DNA from: Oligoflexales bacterium
GTDB taxonomy: Bacteria > Bdellovibrionota_B > Oligoflexia > Oligoflexales > RGVZ01
Length of the DNA: 47,001 nucleotides
Assembly: GCA_947468665.1 (NCBI GenBank)
Contig: CANILH010000017.1
Span: 1 to 47,001, forward strand
Direction of reading: 5' to 3'
The notes under the pieces are model-generated. The model was not told the origin of the DNA. It saw only the letters and a list, made by a program, of their open reading frames with translations, and searched no databases. How positions within the stretch are numbered: position 1 is the first letter of the stretch; the number at the start of each line of letters is the position of its first letter. Made by a program: the position numbers and the translations under genes. Shown piece after piece: positions 34,174 through 41,802 of this stretch.

Positions 34174-35199
34174 GTGAATAGAACCGTAGCCTTCCTACTT
34201 TCGGTATTGCCGTTAGTAACACCCAATCCAGCTTGGGCAAAAGATAAACCATCCGCTGCTGACGAAATTAAAATTGTTCAAGGTGAGCCCGAAGGCTGTG
34301 AATTTCTGGAAGACATCTCTGCCGAGAAAAATCGTATCTTTTTTACGGTAAGTAATAAGAAACTTTACGACAAAGCATTGGCCCGCATTAAAAAGCAAAC
34401 GCTTAAAATTGGGGGCGATACAGCATGGATTGTCAGCCACGATACAACAACGATTAATACATCGATCAATGCCAAGGCGTATAATTGTCGCGGGGCGAAC
34501 TCCGGTGTCAAAAATCCAAAGATGGATTCTGTAGCCGCGGTTCCAGCAAAGAAAATCAGTTTGCCGTCAAAACCAGCCGCGCAACAGTCTGACATACGCA
34601 CATCACAAGAATTGGCTCCCGCGCAAAGATCAAAAGACCTCCGAGTTGGAAAACAGTGGATGCTGGTCGGGGAACTAGGCTTTGCGCTGCCATATGCGCC
34701 AACTGCTGGGTTCAGCGCCGGTTACTTCATTGATCCGGACACTATTATTGATGGAAATATAGTTTCGGGCAGCGAAAAGAGCAGTGAATTCGCGTTGACT
34801 GTCATGGAATCTCACGCGTCTTACGCGGGTGCTCGCTTAAAGAAGTTTTGGGGCAATTCGTTTTACACGAATTCAGGTATTGGACTGCGTTCCATGAGCA
34901 GAAAAATAACCTTTCCCGCAGGCAGATATACTGGCATTGATAAAGAGTCTACCTATGAGGCCTCTAACACCTCTTTAGTCGTAGACTTTGCTATCGGAAA
35001 TAATTGGCAGATGAATACATTTACAATCGGTGTGGACTGGATTGGACTGTTTGTGCCCTTAGCAACCCTTACAAAAGATGAAAAATATTCGGATCCGAAC
35101 CTTGAAAGTCAAAACAACTCGGATATCGCGAGTTTCAAGAAGGACTCGAAATCAACGAATGGGCAAGCGCTGCGGCTTTATATGGGAGTGTCTCTTTAA
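34174..35199 (+). CDS. Envelope protein: DUF4156-like N-terminus, barrel-like C-terminus
   Basis: 341 residues from GTG 34174, chosen because AGGAG stands 6 bases before it and the product then begins with a signal peptide (VNRTVAFLLSVLPLVTPNPA, cleaved near AWA). The first mature part, EGCEFLEDISAE followed by ALARIKKQTLKIGGDTAWIV and INAKAYNCRG, has the spacing of RcsF/DUF4156-type proteins (Cys, then KAxxxGGNT, then a late AYxC). After a Pro/Lys linker the second half looks like outer-membrane strands (WMLVGELGFALPYAPTAGFS; NSFYTNSGIGLRSMSRKITF) ending RLYMGVSL. I do not know such a fusion as a named family; function unknown. Confidence 0.6.
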   Translation: MNRTVAFLLSVLPLVTPNPAWAKDKPSAADEIKIVQGEPEGCEFLEDISAEKNRIFFTVSNKKLYDKALARIKKQTLKIGGDTAWIVSHDTTTINTSINAKAYNCRGANSGVKNPKMDSVAAVPAKKISLPSKPAAQQSDIRTSQELAPAQRSKDLRVGKQWMLVGELGFALPYAPTAGFSAGYFIDPDTIIDGNIVSGSEKSSEFALTVMESHASYAGARLKKFWGNSFYTNSGIGLRSMSRKITFPAGRYTGIDKESTYEASNTSLVVDFAIGNNWQMNTFTIGVDWIGLFVPLATLTKDEKYSDPNLESQNNSDIASFKKDSKSTNGQALRLYMGVSL

Positions 35200-35280
35200 G
35201 CCTAATTAGGACAGCGCGCGAATGAACATCTCACACCGAAACTTGCATCAAGATGAAGTTTGGATTCAAGTTGGGATTGA

Positions 35281-35676
35281 TTATTCTATAGGCAAAACTC
35301 CGGCGTCGGAGTGAATATCAGCTGGCGTCTCTTGAAGCCATGACGTCTTTACCCAGCCCCTTGGACCGATTTTAGACCATGTTCCAGTTGATTCTATTGT
35401 GACTTTGGCGCCGTGGCGGAGATAACCCGTGACGGGGCTTTCATAGCGGGGCTCCGCGCGGATGTGAAGGGCGTGGGCTCTCACCCACATTTCTTTGCCA
35501 CTCGTTTGCGCGCCCGCTGGCGGAGGTGCCTCGTAATTATCCATGTCACTCACGAGATCTGAGACGTCCTGAAGAGCGTCAGCTGGGGTGTCTGTGGCGG
35601 ACTCATCAGCCGCAAGACGTCCACTTAGGCTAAGGCATAGCAAGAAGGGCAGGGCTTTGAGGGAACTAAGAGGCAT
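35281..35676 (-). CDS. Secreted bacterial SH3-domain protein
   Basis: 131 residues. Signal peptide MPLSSLKALPFLLCLSLSGR, then a flexible acidic and proline part, then an SH3b domain (ALHIRAEPRYESPVTGYLRH, WSKIGPRGWVKTSWL). SH3b domains bind peptidoglycan or protein peptides in the periplasm. The last 12 residues (DIHSDAGVLPIE) are encoded by the recurring hairpin described at 3814-3834, so the natural C-terminus has probably been altered. The ribosome site is weak. Confidence 0.8.
   Translation of the reverse strand: MPLSSLKALPFLLCLSLSGRLAADESATDTPADALQDVSDLVSDMDNYEAPPPAGAQTSGKEMWVRAHALHIRAEPRYESPVTGYLRHGAKVTIESTGTWSKIGPRGWVKTSWLQETPADIHSDAGVLPIE
35294..35312 (-). terminator. Third copy of the recurring hairpin, inside the SH3 gene end
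   Basis: ACTCCG-ACGC-CGGAGT followed by TTTT on the minus strand, identical in the stem to 1291-1309 and 3814-3834. It lies within the last ten codons of the SH3 gene, not after the stop. Confidence 0.6.
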
Positions 35677-35867
35677 CAGGCGTCCATATCAACATAGTGA
35701 GTGGTCAATGTATTTATTGTATCATAATTAGGTCTTAAAATGCGTTGCCCCGACTCCGCCTTGCGTCGCAAATATTACTGGCAACAAGACCCTGAAAGTA
35801 TAATATGAACACAGTTTTCATGCTTTCCAGTTTCGTGCGTTTTTTTTAAGCAACCCCGGGAGGGCTC

Positions 35868-38039
35868 ATGCTCGCTACATCTAAACATCGCTTCGGAATG
35901 GTCTTGAGAGTCGTCGTGCCTGTGGCTTTTTTCGCCGCACCGGCGTTGGCGGATAATTTTGTTTTGCATGTTGATCATGTGCCACCGGTCGCGGGTACTT
36001 ACTGTGACGACTACGCGGTGTCCGAGGGGCAGCGCCTTAAGGCGTTTGTCGGTAGCCGCTTCGGGAGTTTTGATATTGTTGACGCCCGCTGTAATCAGCA
36101 GGATCACCCGACGGAGCTTGAGTATTGGAATCTGAAGATTACCTATAGCGCGGCCCAGAAGCTTCCCGTCGTTTCAACCTATGCCGACTCAGTTCTTGAT
36201 CAGCCCGGGTTTAAGACCAAGTCTGCCTGTGACGCCGCTCTTCCGGCTGAACGCGTGGCGTTCAAAACAAAAACCACTCTCGATGTTTTCTCGTCTTACT
36301 GCTTTGTCCCTGAGTTCACGGACATGCGCTGGAGCACCGCGATTACGGGCTTTGGTGACACTGCGGTCCGTCCTTATACCGCCAACGCGACGATTTTTTC
36401 GAACATGGAAAGCAACACCTGGGTGCTATTCCAGCAGACCCTTGCCGGTAATCTCGGTAAAATAGGTCTTTCGATGTATGACTTTAATGTCAGCAACAAT
36501 ACAGGATATTTCACCGCCACGTTTCGCTACTATGGCGATCATCAAATCCGCCCAGAGCCTTTCACGATTGCTCGTTTTGACGATCCCAAGGATTGCAAAA
36601 ACGCGGTCCAGAATACAAACGTCGCTCTCCAGCAGGCCAAAACCATCAATTACATCGCGCACTGCCAGGACTCCGGGATTTTAGGACCTGGAGCGGATCT
36701 AGTGACGTTTGGCGAGAGGCAATCTCCGCCCAAACTTATTAATTCCGGGCGTTCCTACACGACATTCGCAGTGTGTATGAATGAATTGCCCCAAGTCCTT
36801 GATCACTATCGTCAGAATTTGCATCGTGACATGACAGCTGGTTATTGCACACATGATGGCGACACGAGAACCTTCAAAATTATCATGATTGAGGCGAGAA
36901 CCAATGTCCGGGCTGAGTTTGACGGTGGCCGTCATTATAAACTCGCCCGCGGCACCATCAGAAATGGCGAAGTTTATACCGATAGCCGGAGTTCCAGCGA
37001 TGCGACCGTCAGAATCAAAAGCATGATGTCTCTTGTTGAGGGGCAATTTAAAAACGAGGAGGATACGTTCATCCGTTTGCCAACGGTCTCTGTCAATATC
37101 GACAGTATCAGGCGCGCGGGCAGTGACGGTTTCAAAGTTACGTTTACAAGTAATTTTGATATCGCGATCCCAGCCAACATGACCACCACAAGCCTTGAGG
37201 CGATCGTGTCCCGGAATGTATCAAGCTCCGGGCAAGACGCGTTCTCCACGAAGTACGAACCGACCTGTTCTGGTCATGACGTGTTTTGGTATTATCTTGA
37301 GCCTCACATGAGTGGCTGCGTCCTGGGCCAGGATCCTTTGCCTGATGACGCGGCGAAACTCACCATTGAGTTGTCACCGTCAGACGAAAACACCACCGGT
37401 AAGTCTCCTGAGTACGCAAAGCTCTGGGCCGACAACAAGCTTGAGGTGACCTTTATCCGGGGCAATATGGTCAATTTCACCGGAAACGATGATCTGATCA
37501 ATAATTTAAGGTCTAAATATGGCGATCCGACGGTCACCGATACCAGAGGCGAGGATCAGTGGCATCTCAGCAACGCGACATTCACGACGCCTCGCGGAGA
37601 GCTTGTGGTCCATGAGTTTTATTTCGAGAACGGCAACATGGCGGGCGCGCCGCAGTCGTTTCTGAGTGCCTTTACCGCGGTCGCGGCGGATTCTGACGTC
37701 GTGGGTTACAACGGCCACGCTGGTCTTGGCAATAACGTGCGTGGATTTCTTAATGCCGCGACCTTTAAGCCGGACCGTTATTATCTTTACTGGATCAATG
37801 CCTGTCAGCCTTATGTGTATCTAAACGACACGATTTTTAACGCGGCGTCCCGGGCCAATCACGGCCGTCCATGGTCAGAGAACCTTGACCTAATGGCTCT
37901 GGTTAATATCGGGACGTTCAGCGGTGGGTACGACATGTCGGCGATCATCACGGATCTTGTTGGTCAGACAAAAACCTACGCGCAGATCCTGGATCATTTT
38001 TACGGAGCGGCGGTTATCGGGGAAGAGGACAATCCTTAA
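35868..38039 (+). CDS. Large secreted protein with cysteine-pair repeats and possible caspase-fold end
   Basis: 723 residues with GGGAGGG before the ATG and a signal peptide ending FFAAPALA. The first ~330 residues contain four similar segments, each with two Cys about 24-30 residues apart and a helix between. Examples are CDAALPAERVAFKTKTTL to YC, CKNAVQNTNVALQQAKTI to HC, and CMNELPQVLDHYRQNLHR to YC. Each is likely a disulfide-bonded unit. Near the end, VVGYNGHAGLGNN (His617) and YYLYWINACQPYVYLND (Cys646) match the hydrophobic-His-Gly and hydrophobic-Cys pattern of clan CD proteases such as gingipain, where His and Cys are also about 30 residues apart. Protease activity is inference. A terminator follows, so it is transcribed alone. 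Confidence 0.65.
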   Translation: MLATSKHRFGMVLRVVVPVAFFAAPALADNFVLHVDHVPPVAGTYCDDYAVSEGQRLKAFVGSRFGSFDIVDARCNQQDHPTELEYWNLKITYSAAQKLPVVSTYADSVLDQPGFKTKSACDAALPAERVAFKTKTTLDVFSSYCFVPEFTDMRWSTAITGFGDTAVRPYTANATIFSNMESNTWVLFQQTLAGNLGKIGLSMYDFNVSNNTGYFTATFRYYGDHQIRPEPFTIARFDDPKDCKNAVQNTNVALQQAKTINYIAHCQDSGILGPGADLVTFGERQSPPKLINSGRSYTTFAVCMNELPQVLDHYRQNLHRDMTAGYCTHDGDTRTFKIIMIEARTNVRAEFDGGRHYKLARGTIRNGEVYTDSRSSSDATVRIKSMMSLVEGQFKNEEDTFIRLPTVSVNIDSIRRAGSDGFKVTFTSNFDIAIPANMTTTSLEAIVSRNVSSSGQDAFSTKYEPTCSGHDVFWYYLEPHMSGCVLGQDPLPDDAAKLTIELSPSDENTTGKSPEYAKLWADNKLEVTFIRGNMVNFTGNDDLINNLRSKYGDPTVTDTRGEDQWHLSNATFTTPRGELVVHEFYFENGNMAGAPQSFLSAFTAVAADSDVVGYNGHAGLGNNVRGFLNAATFKPDRYYLYWINACQPYVYLNDTIFNAASRANHGRPWSENLDLMALVNIGTFSGGYDMSAIITDLVGQTKTYAQILDHFYGAAVIGEEDNP

Positions 38040-38073
38040 TCGGGAGTCACCTCGCGGTTTTAGATTTTTTTGG

Positions 38074-38100
38074 GGGAGGGACTCGTTTCCTCCCTTTTTG
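38074..38100 (+). terminator. Intrinsic terminator of the 723-aa gene
   Basis: GGGAGG-GACTCGTTT-CCTCCC followed by TTTTTG: a 6-bp GC stem with U-run, 35 bp after the stop codon. It separates this gene from the lipoprotein gene downstream. Confidence 0.75.
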
Positions 38101-38156
38101 TTTTTGTTGAATGCCGGCTATTCATTAATTCGGTGGAAATCCCCCAAAATCCGTTT

Positions 38157-38196
38157 ACTTGCCAACAAACTTGCCAACTTCAACAAACTTGCCAAC
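38157..38196. repeat. Triplicate ACTTGCCAAC direct repeat
   Basis: ACTTGCCAAC occurs at 38157-38166, 38169-38178 and 38187-38196, with spacings of 12 and 18 bp (both multiples of 6). The linkers are built from AAC/AAA. It is non-coding and lies upstream of the lipoprotein gene at 38327. Confidence 0.75.
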
Positions 38197-38326
38197 AAAC
38201 TCCGTCGAAAGACATTTCTCAAGCAATTGATTTTATTGGCATTATTATGGATCTCTAAATGTTCTTGCGGGAATTGCCGATAGACCATCGCTAAATTCAT
38301 TCCTATAAATTTCGGACGAGGTGCCC

Positions 38327-39598
38327 ATGAATGCCAATTCCAAATCATTTTTGATGATTTTATTACCTTTAGTGACTCCGTTGGCTGGCTGCAAATTTAA
38401 TTTCAGCCAATCGACGGTGAAGAAAATTGAGCCAGGGCGGCCCATAAGTTTGAAGGAAAGCAGGGACCCATCCAAAAAACAAGTTCTTGTCTATTATGGA
38501 AATAACCCTGTTGAGACGAGCCTATATGTTAGCGAACGCGCGAAAATTTTAGCGAGCTTTAGCGAGGCCGCTAAAATGCCAAATATCAAAACGTCTGTTC
38601 TGTTAGCCGCAAGATCAAAGTTCGAGAAAGACGCGTCAGAATTTGGAATTGCTGTGACCAAAGATGTCAGTGGCATTCGCTCGTCAGTTTGCGCCAAAGA
38701 CGCCAGGATTGGCGCCGGAGCCTTCCTGATTTCTAATGCCGCGGTAATTAATAACGACATTGTATTTTGTAATCCAGGCGAGATCGCTCAGCCTATTCCT
38801 GATTCTGAGAGCATGAAATTCGCGAGAATGTATTCCCGGATGCGAAATAACCCGATTTACGAGCACAGTCCCCTTTCGCATCCAGAAATGCTCAAGGCGG
38901 TTCTTGATACTGTCGCGGTGTTATTCCCGACGTCTAAATTCGAGTATTCGTTGGTCTTGAAGTCCCACGGTAGCGAGACGATGACCATAACCCCAAAGGT
39001 GGGCTATGAAGCGCGGATCATCACACCGAAATTTGTCGCTGAGCACTTTCAGAAAAAGTCCGAGAACTCAACGTTGGTTAGCAATAAGGGCCTTGATAAG
39101 GATGGCCTTGAGAAAGACGGACTCGACAAGGACGGACTGGATAAAGACGGACTCGATAAAGACGGCCTCGACAAGGATGGGCTGGATAAAGACGGACTGG
39201 ATAAAGACGGCCTCGACAAGGATGGGCTTGATAAAGACGGACTGGATAAAGACGGCCTCGATAGTATTGATCACGCCGGTTTGGCTAAAAATGGCAAGCC
39301 CGAGGGCGCGATAGCTGCGGGAATCGCGAAAGGGGTCATGCTGGCAGCGATCCTGGATCCCGCGCGGGACCTGTTCTTCAATGTAGTTTTTATGGAGTCC
39401 TGCAAGTCAGATATTGGTCCCCTGATGCAGGATCTGGCGGACGTTCCATATCCAACAATCGGCTATTTGTATGGTTCTGACCTAAAGGGGTTGGCATATA
39501 CGACGGTCAACTGGGCGGCTCTGGGGTCGTCTGGCGCCACGTCGCTTCGTTCATGGCTGACGGGTGTATTGGGTGGGGCCGCGGACAAAGCAAAGTGA
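38327..39598 (+). CDS. Lipoprotein with (D)GLDK tandem repeat and possible caspase-fold motifs
   Basis: 423 residues from ATG 38327 (GAGGTG upstream). The signal ends in lipobox TPLAGCKF. After an unassigned 190-residue part comes YSLVLKSHGSETMTI (His214 in a hydrophobic strand followed by Gly) and, later, FFNVVFMESCKSDIGPL (Cys359). This is the His-Gly / Cys pattern of clostripain- and caspase-like clan CD proteases. Between them sits a perfect pentapeptide repeat of 59 residues (about 255-313), DGLDK repeated, whose DxDG spacing resembles calcium-binding loops. GYLYGSDLKGLAYTTVNW follows the Cys. An acidic calcium-binding loop inserted before the catalytic Cys could gate activity, but that is inference. 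The phosphatase gene starts 7 bp later. Confidence 0.65.
   Translation: MNANSKSFLMILLPLVTPLAGCKFNFSQSTVKKIEPGRPISLKESRDPSKKQVLVYYGNNPVETSLYVSERAKILASFSEAAKMPNIKTSVLLAARSKFEKDASEFGIAVTKDVSGIRSSVCAKDARIGAGAFLISNAAVINNDIVFCNPGEIAQPIPDSESMKFARMYSRMRNNPIYEHSPLSHPEMLKAVLDTVAVLFPTSKFEYSLVLKSHGSETMTITPKVGYEARIITPKFVAEHFQKKSENSTLVSNKGLDKDGLEKDGLDKDGLDKDGLDKDGLDKDGLDKDGLDKDGLDKDGLDKDGLDKDGLDSIDHAGLAKNGKPEGAIAAGIAKGVMLAAILDPARDLFFNVVFMESCKSDIGPLMQDLADVPYPTIGYLYGSDLKGLAYTTVNWAALGSSGATSLRSWLTGVLGGAADKAK
39089..39265 (+). repeat. 15-nt in-frame tandem repeat (12 units, with 45-nt higher order)
   Basis: 177 bp encode GLDK, DGLEK, nine DGLDK units and DGLDS. At DNA level the units are GACGGACTGGATAAA and variants. 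The later part repeats as a 45-nt trio (GACGGCCTCGACAAG, GATGGGCTGGATAAA, GACGGACTGGATAAA) about two and a third times. That indicates recent expansion by slippage or unequal exchange. Confidence 0.95.
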
Positions 39599-39605
39599 GG
39601 GCTAT

Positions 39606-41771
39606 GTGAAACGCAGGGACGCGTTTGAGCACAAACTTGACAGCGTAAGCCGCGGCATAAACAGGCTGATGACTGACGCACGGTTTTTTTCTTATTTAAG
39701 ACAAAATATTGGTCGCAAACAGGACGAGATCCCGTCCCCGCGTTGGGGTAAGTATCGGGAGGTTTTGGGCGTGTTTATCGCGTTGGGTATCGTGGTGCTC
39801 AGCGCCGCGTTCTTTTTTGCCCGCTTGTCGGAGTTCAACGATTGGCCCCCCGCCGTGTACCATGACAAAGAGGTCTATAACCTGACCGCCGAAAAAGTAC
39901 TATGGGACGTTCATTATGGGCCGTCCCAAGGCTGTCAGTCGGACAAATGTTATCAGGATCCCTCCACGCCGGCGTCCTATTTCCGGAGGCACGCGGTTTT
40001 GCCGCTGCGAGAATTCCCCATCGCTGACTGGAAGACCGGAGATAAAATTTATTACCGGGCCCGGGTGAAACTCCCGGAAAACATCAGACAACTGGCACTG
40101 ACCAGGCCGATCAGCATTCATACGATAAAAATGTTCGCGGAGTCATGGGATCTGTATCTTAATCAGACTCCGGTGTTCCAGGGGACAGAAGAGACAATGC
40201 TGGCGCCGATTCCCCCGTCATATATTCAGACTGATGGTTTTGTCGATATATCTATCGTCGCGACGGTGGGGGCCTTGCCCTATCAGGGGATAGCCAATCG
40301 CGGAGATATGGTCATCGGTCCGCGGGAGAAACTCGCGAATTTGACTTTTTTCAGCAGAGACAACAGCACCAGCCTTCAGCTTCTTTATTTGCTGCCAAAA
40401 TTGGCGTTTTGCGTCGTTTTCGCCGTGCTGTTTATGTTTGTGGGGCGCAATCAGGAGATTATGTGGTTTTTGCTTTTTGGGCTTACGTCCAGTCTGGAGC
40501 TTTTTCTCAGATCAGCGTATGCCGATGATCTTGGCCTTAGCGGTCATGTCACTGCGTTGCTGGCTTTGGTTTTTAGGAATTACTCGCTTCTTCTGATGGC
40601 CAGGTTTGTGTACGCGTTTTTCCGTCTTCGTCTCGCGACCGCCGAGAAGGTCATGACCACAGCGGTCGCAGCTCTCACGGTGTTCAATGTTTTTAGTCTG
40701 CTGGTGATGGATTATAGTCATGCGACACGCGCCCTTGATATGATCGCGATCATTATTAAGCCGTGTGTTTATATTTTCTCTTTTGTTTTGGCTCTGGCCA
40801 TGGCTGGCTTGCTGTCTACTTCAGAGCGCTCGGTGATGAGATCCCGGATCGCTCTTTGTTTTTCTTTTGTCTTGCTGATAGGCACAGGACTCGCCTGCGT
40901 GGATCTGGTTAAGTTAGTCGCAAACACCATGGGCGTTCAGGTTCCTCTGACCATTGTGAACCTGACATGGGTGTTTGACCTTGTTCTGTTTGTCGTCATC
41001 GCGTCCATTACCGGAATCGAGTTGGCGCTGCAGCATACTCAGCAGAGGCAGATTGAGTTTCGGTTGCGGAATTTAAATGAGCGCATAGAGCTGGCGTCAT
41101 CTGTGCAAGACACCCTTCTGCCGGAAGTAATGGCTGGTCAACGTGAGGGCGTGGCGTGGGACTTTCGATATTTTCCGGCTGAGCGCATGGCCGGTGACTG
41201 GTTATATATGAGTGACACCAATGCCCCTGTAAGGCGGTATATGATTGGTGATGTTACCGGGAAGGGTCCGGCCGCGGCACTTGCGGTCGCGGCCATTATC
41301 AGCGTGCTTCGGACATCGGAATTGGAGGAGTCAAACCTGACGGGTGTGATAAAACTCCTTAACAGCCACTTGTGTAAACTATTTCGCGGTCGGGCATCAA
41401 CGGCCCTTTGTCTGGCGGAGATAGGACGAGACGGAGAGACGCGGGTGGCCGTTCATGGAATGCTGGGGTTCATTCACGTCAAAAAGGACGGTGTCTCGCT
41501 GATTCCCGCCCGCGGCAGCACGCTGGGGGCACGCGATGAAATAGACGTTAAATTTATTGAGCTGACGCTGGACGTGGGTGATCTTCTGATCTGCTTCTCT
41601 GACGGCTGCCTTGAGGGCACCAGGACCATGCGAAGATTGATTCATCATCTATCAGGCATGGACCGGGCGGACATGACTCCAGATAAGCTATTTAACGAAA
41701 TCAGTGAAATCGGCAAGGATTCAGTCCATCCCGATGATAAGGTCTTTTTGGTGGTCAGAAGAGTCAGTTAG
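39606..41771 (+). CDS. 7TM-DISM receptor-type SpoIIE/PP2C serine phosphatase
   Basis: 721 residues from GTG 39606 (GAGGG upstream, 7 bp after the lipoprotein stop). One membrane helix near residue 50 (FIALGIVVLSAAFFFARL) precedes a ~200-residue periplasmic part (NLTAEKVLWDVHYGPSQGCQ, WDLYLNQTPVFQG) resembling 7TMR-DISM sensor domains. About seven helices follow (LLPKLAFCVVFAVLFMFVG through LVLFVVIASITGIELAL). A helix ELASSVQDTLLPEVMAGQ links to the SpoIIE phosphatase: AERMAGDWLYMS, YMIGDVTGKGPAAALAVA, LLICFSDGCLEG and HPDDKVFLVVRR, with the metal-binding Asp residues present. It would dephosphorylate a cytoplasmic partner, typically an anti-anti-sigma factor. No STAS partner is adjacent. Confidence 0.9.
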   Translation: MKRRDAFEHKLDSVSRGINRLMTDARFFSYLRQNIGRKQDEIPSPRWGKYREVLGVFIALGIVVLSAAFFFARLSEFNDWPPAVYHDKEVYNLTAEKVLWDVHYGPSQGCQSDKCYQDPSTPASYFRRHAVLPLREFPIADWKTGDKIYYRARVKLPENIRQLALTRPISIHTIKMFAESWDLYLNQTPVFQGTEETMLAPIPPSYIQTDGFVDISIVATVGALPYQGIANRGDMVIGPREKLANLTFFSRDNSTSLQLLYLLPKLAFCVVFAVLFMFVGRNQEIMWFLLFGLTSSLELFLRSAYADDLGLSGHVTALLALVFRNYSLLLMARFVYAFFRLRLATAEKVMTTAVAALTVFNVFSLLVMDYSHATRALDMIAIIIKPCVYIFSFVLALAMAGLLSTSERSVMRSRIALCFSFVLLIGTGLACVDLVKLVANTMGVQVPLTIVNLTWVFDLVLFVVIASITGIELALQHTQQRQIEFRLRNLNERIELASSVQDTLLPEVMAGQREGVAWDFRYFPAERMAGDWLYMSDTNAPVRRYMIGDVTGKGPAAALAVAAIISVLRTSELEESNLTGVIKLLNSHLCKLFRGRASTALCLAEIGRDGETRVAVHGMLGFIHVKKDGVSLIPARGSTLGARDEIDVKFIELTLDVGDLLICFSDGCLEGTRTMRRLIHHLSGMDRADMTPDKLFNEISEIGKDSVHPDDKVFLVVRRVS

Positions 41772-41802
41772 TCACTACGAAAAGGACCGTGTTTTTACAG
41801 CG

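Noticed and set aside
39089-39265. CRISPR-like array
   Set aside because: Units are 15 nt, contiguous and in frame with a protein; there are no spacers and no cas genes.
39068-39274. Antisense open frame with repeated VFIQS/ILVEA units opposite the GLDK repeat
   Set aside because: It exists only because the 15-nt sense repeat lacks stops on the other strand; no start site or independent coding signal.
35868-39598. The two caspase-like genes as one operon
   Set aside because: A hairpin with a T-run at 38074-38100 and about 290 bp of non-coding sequence separate them.
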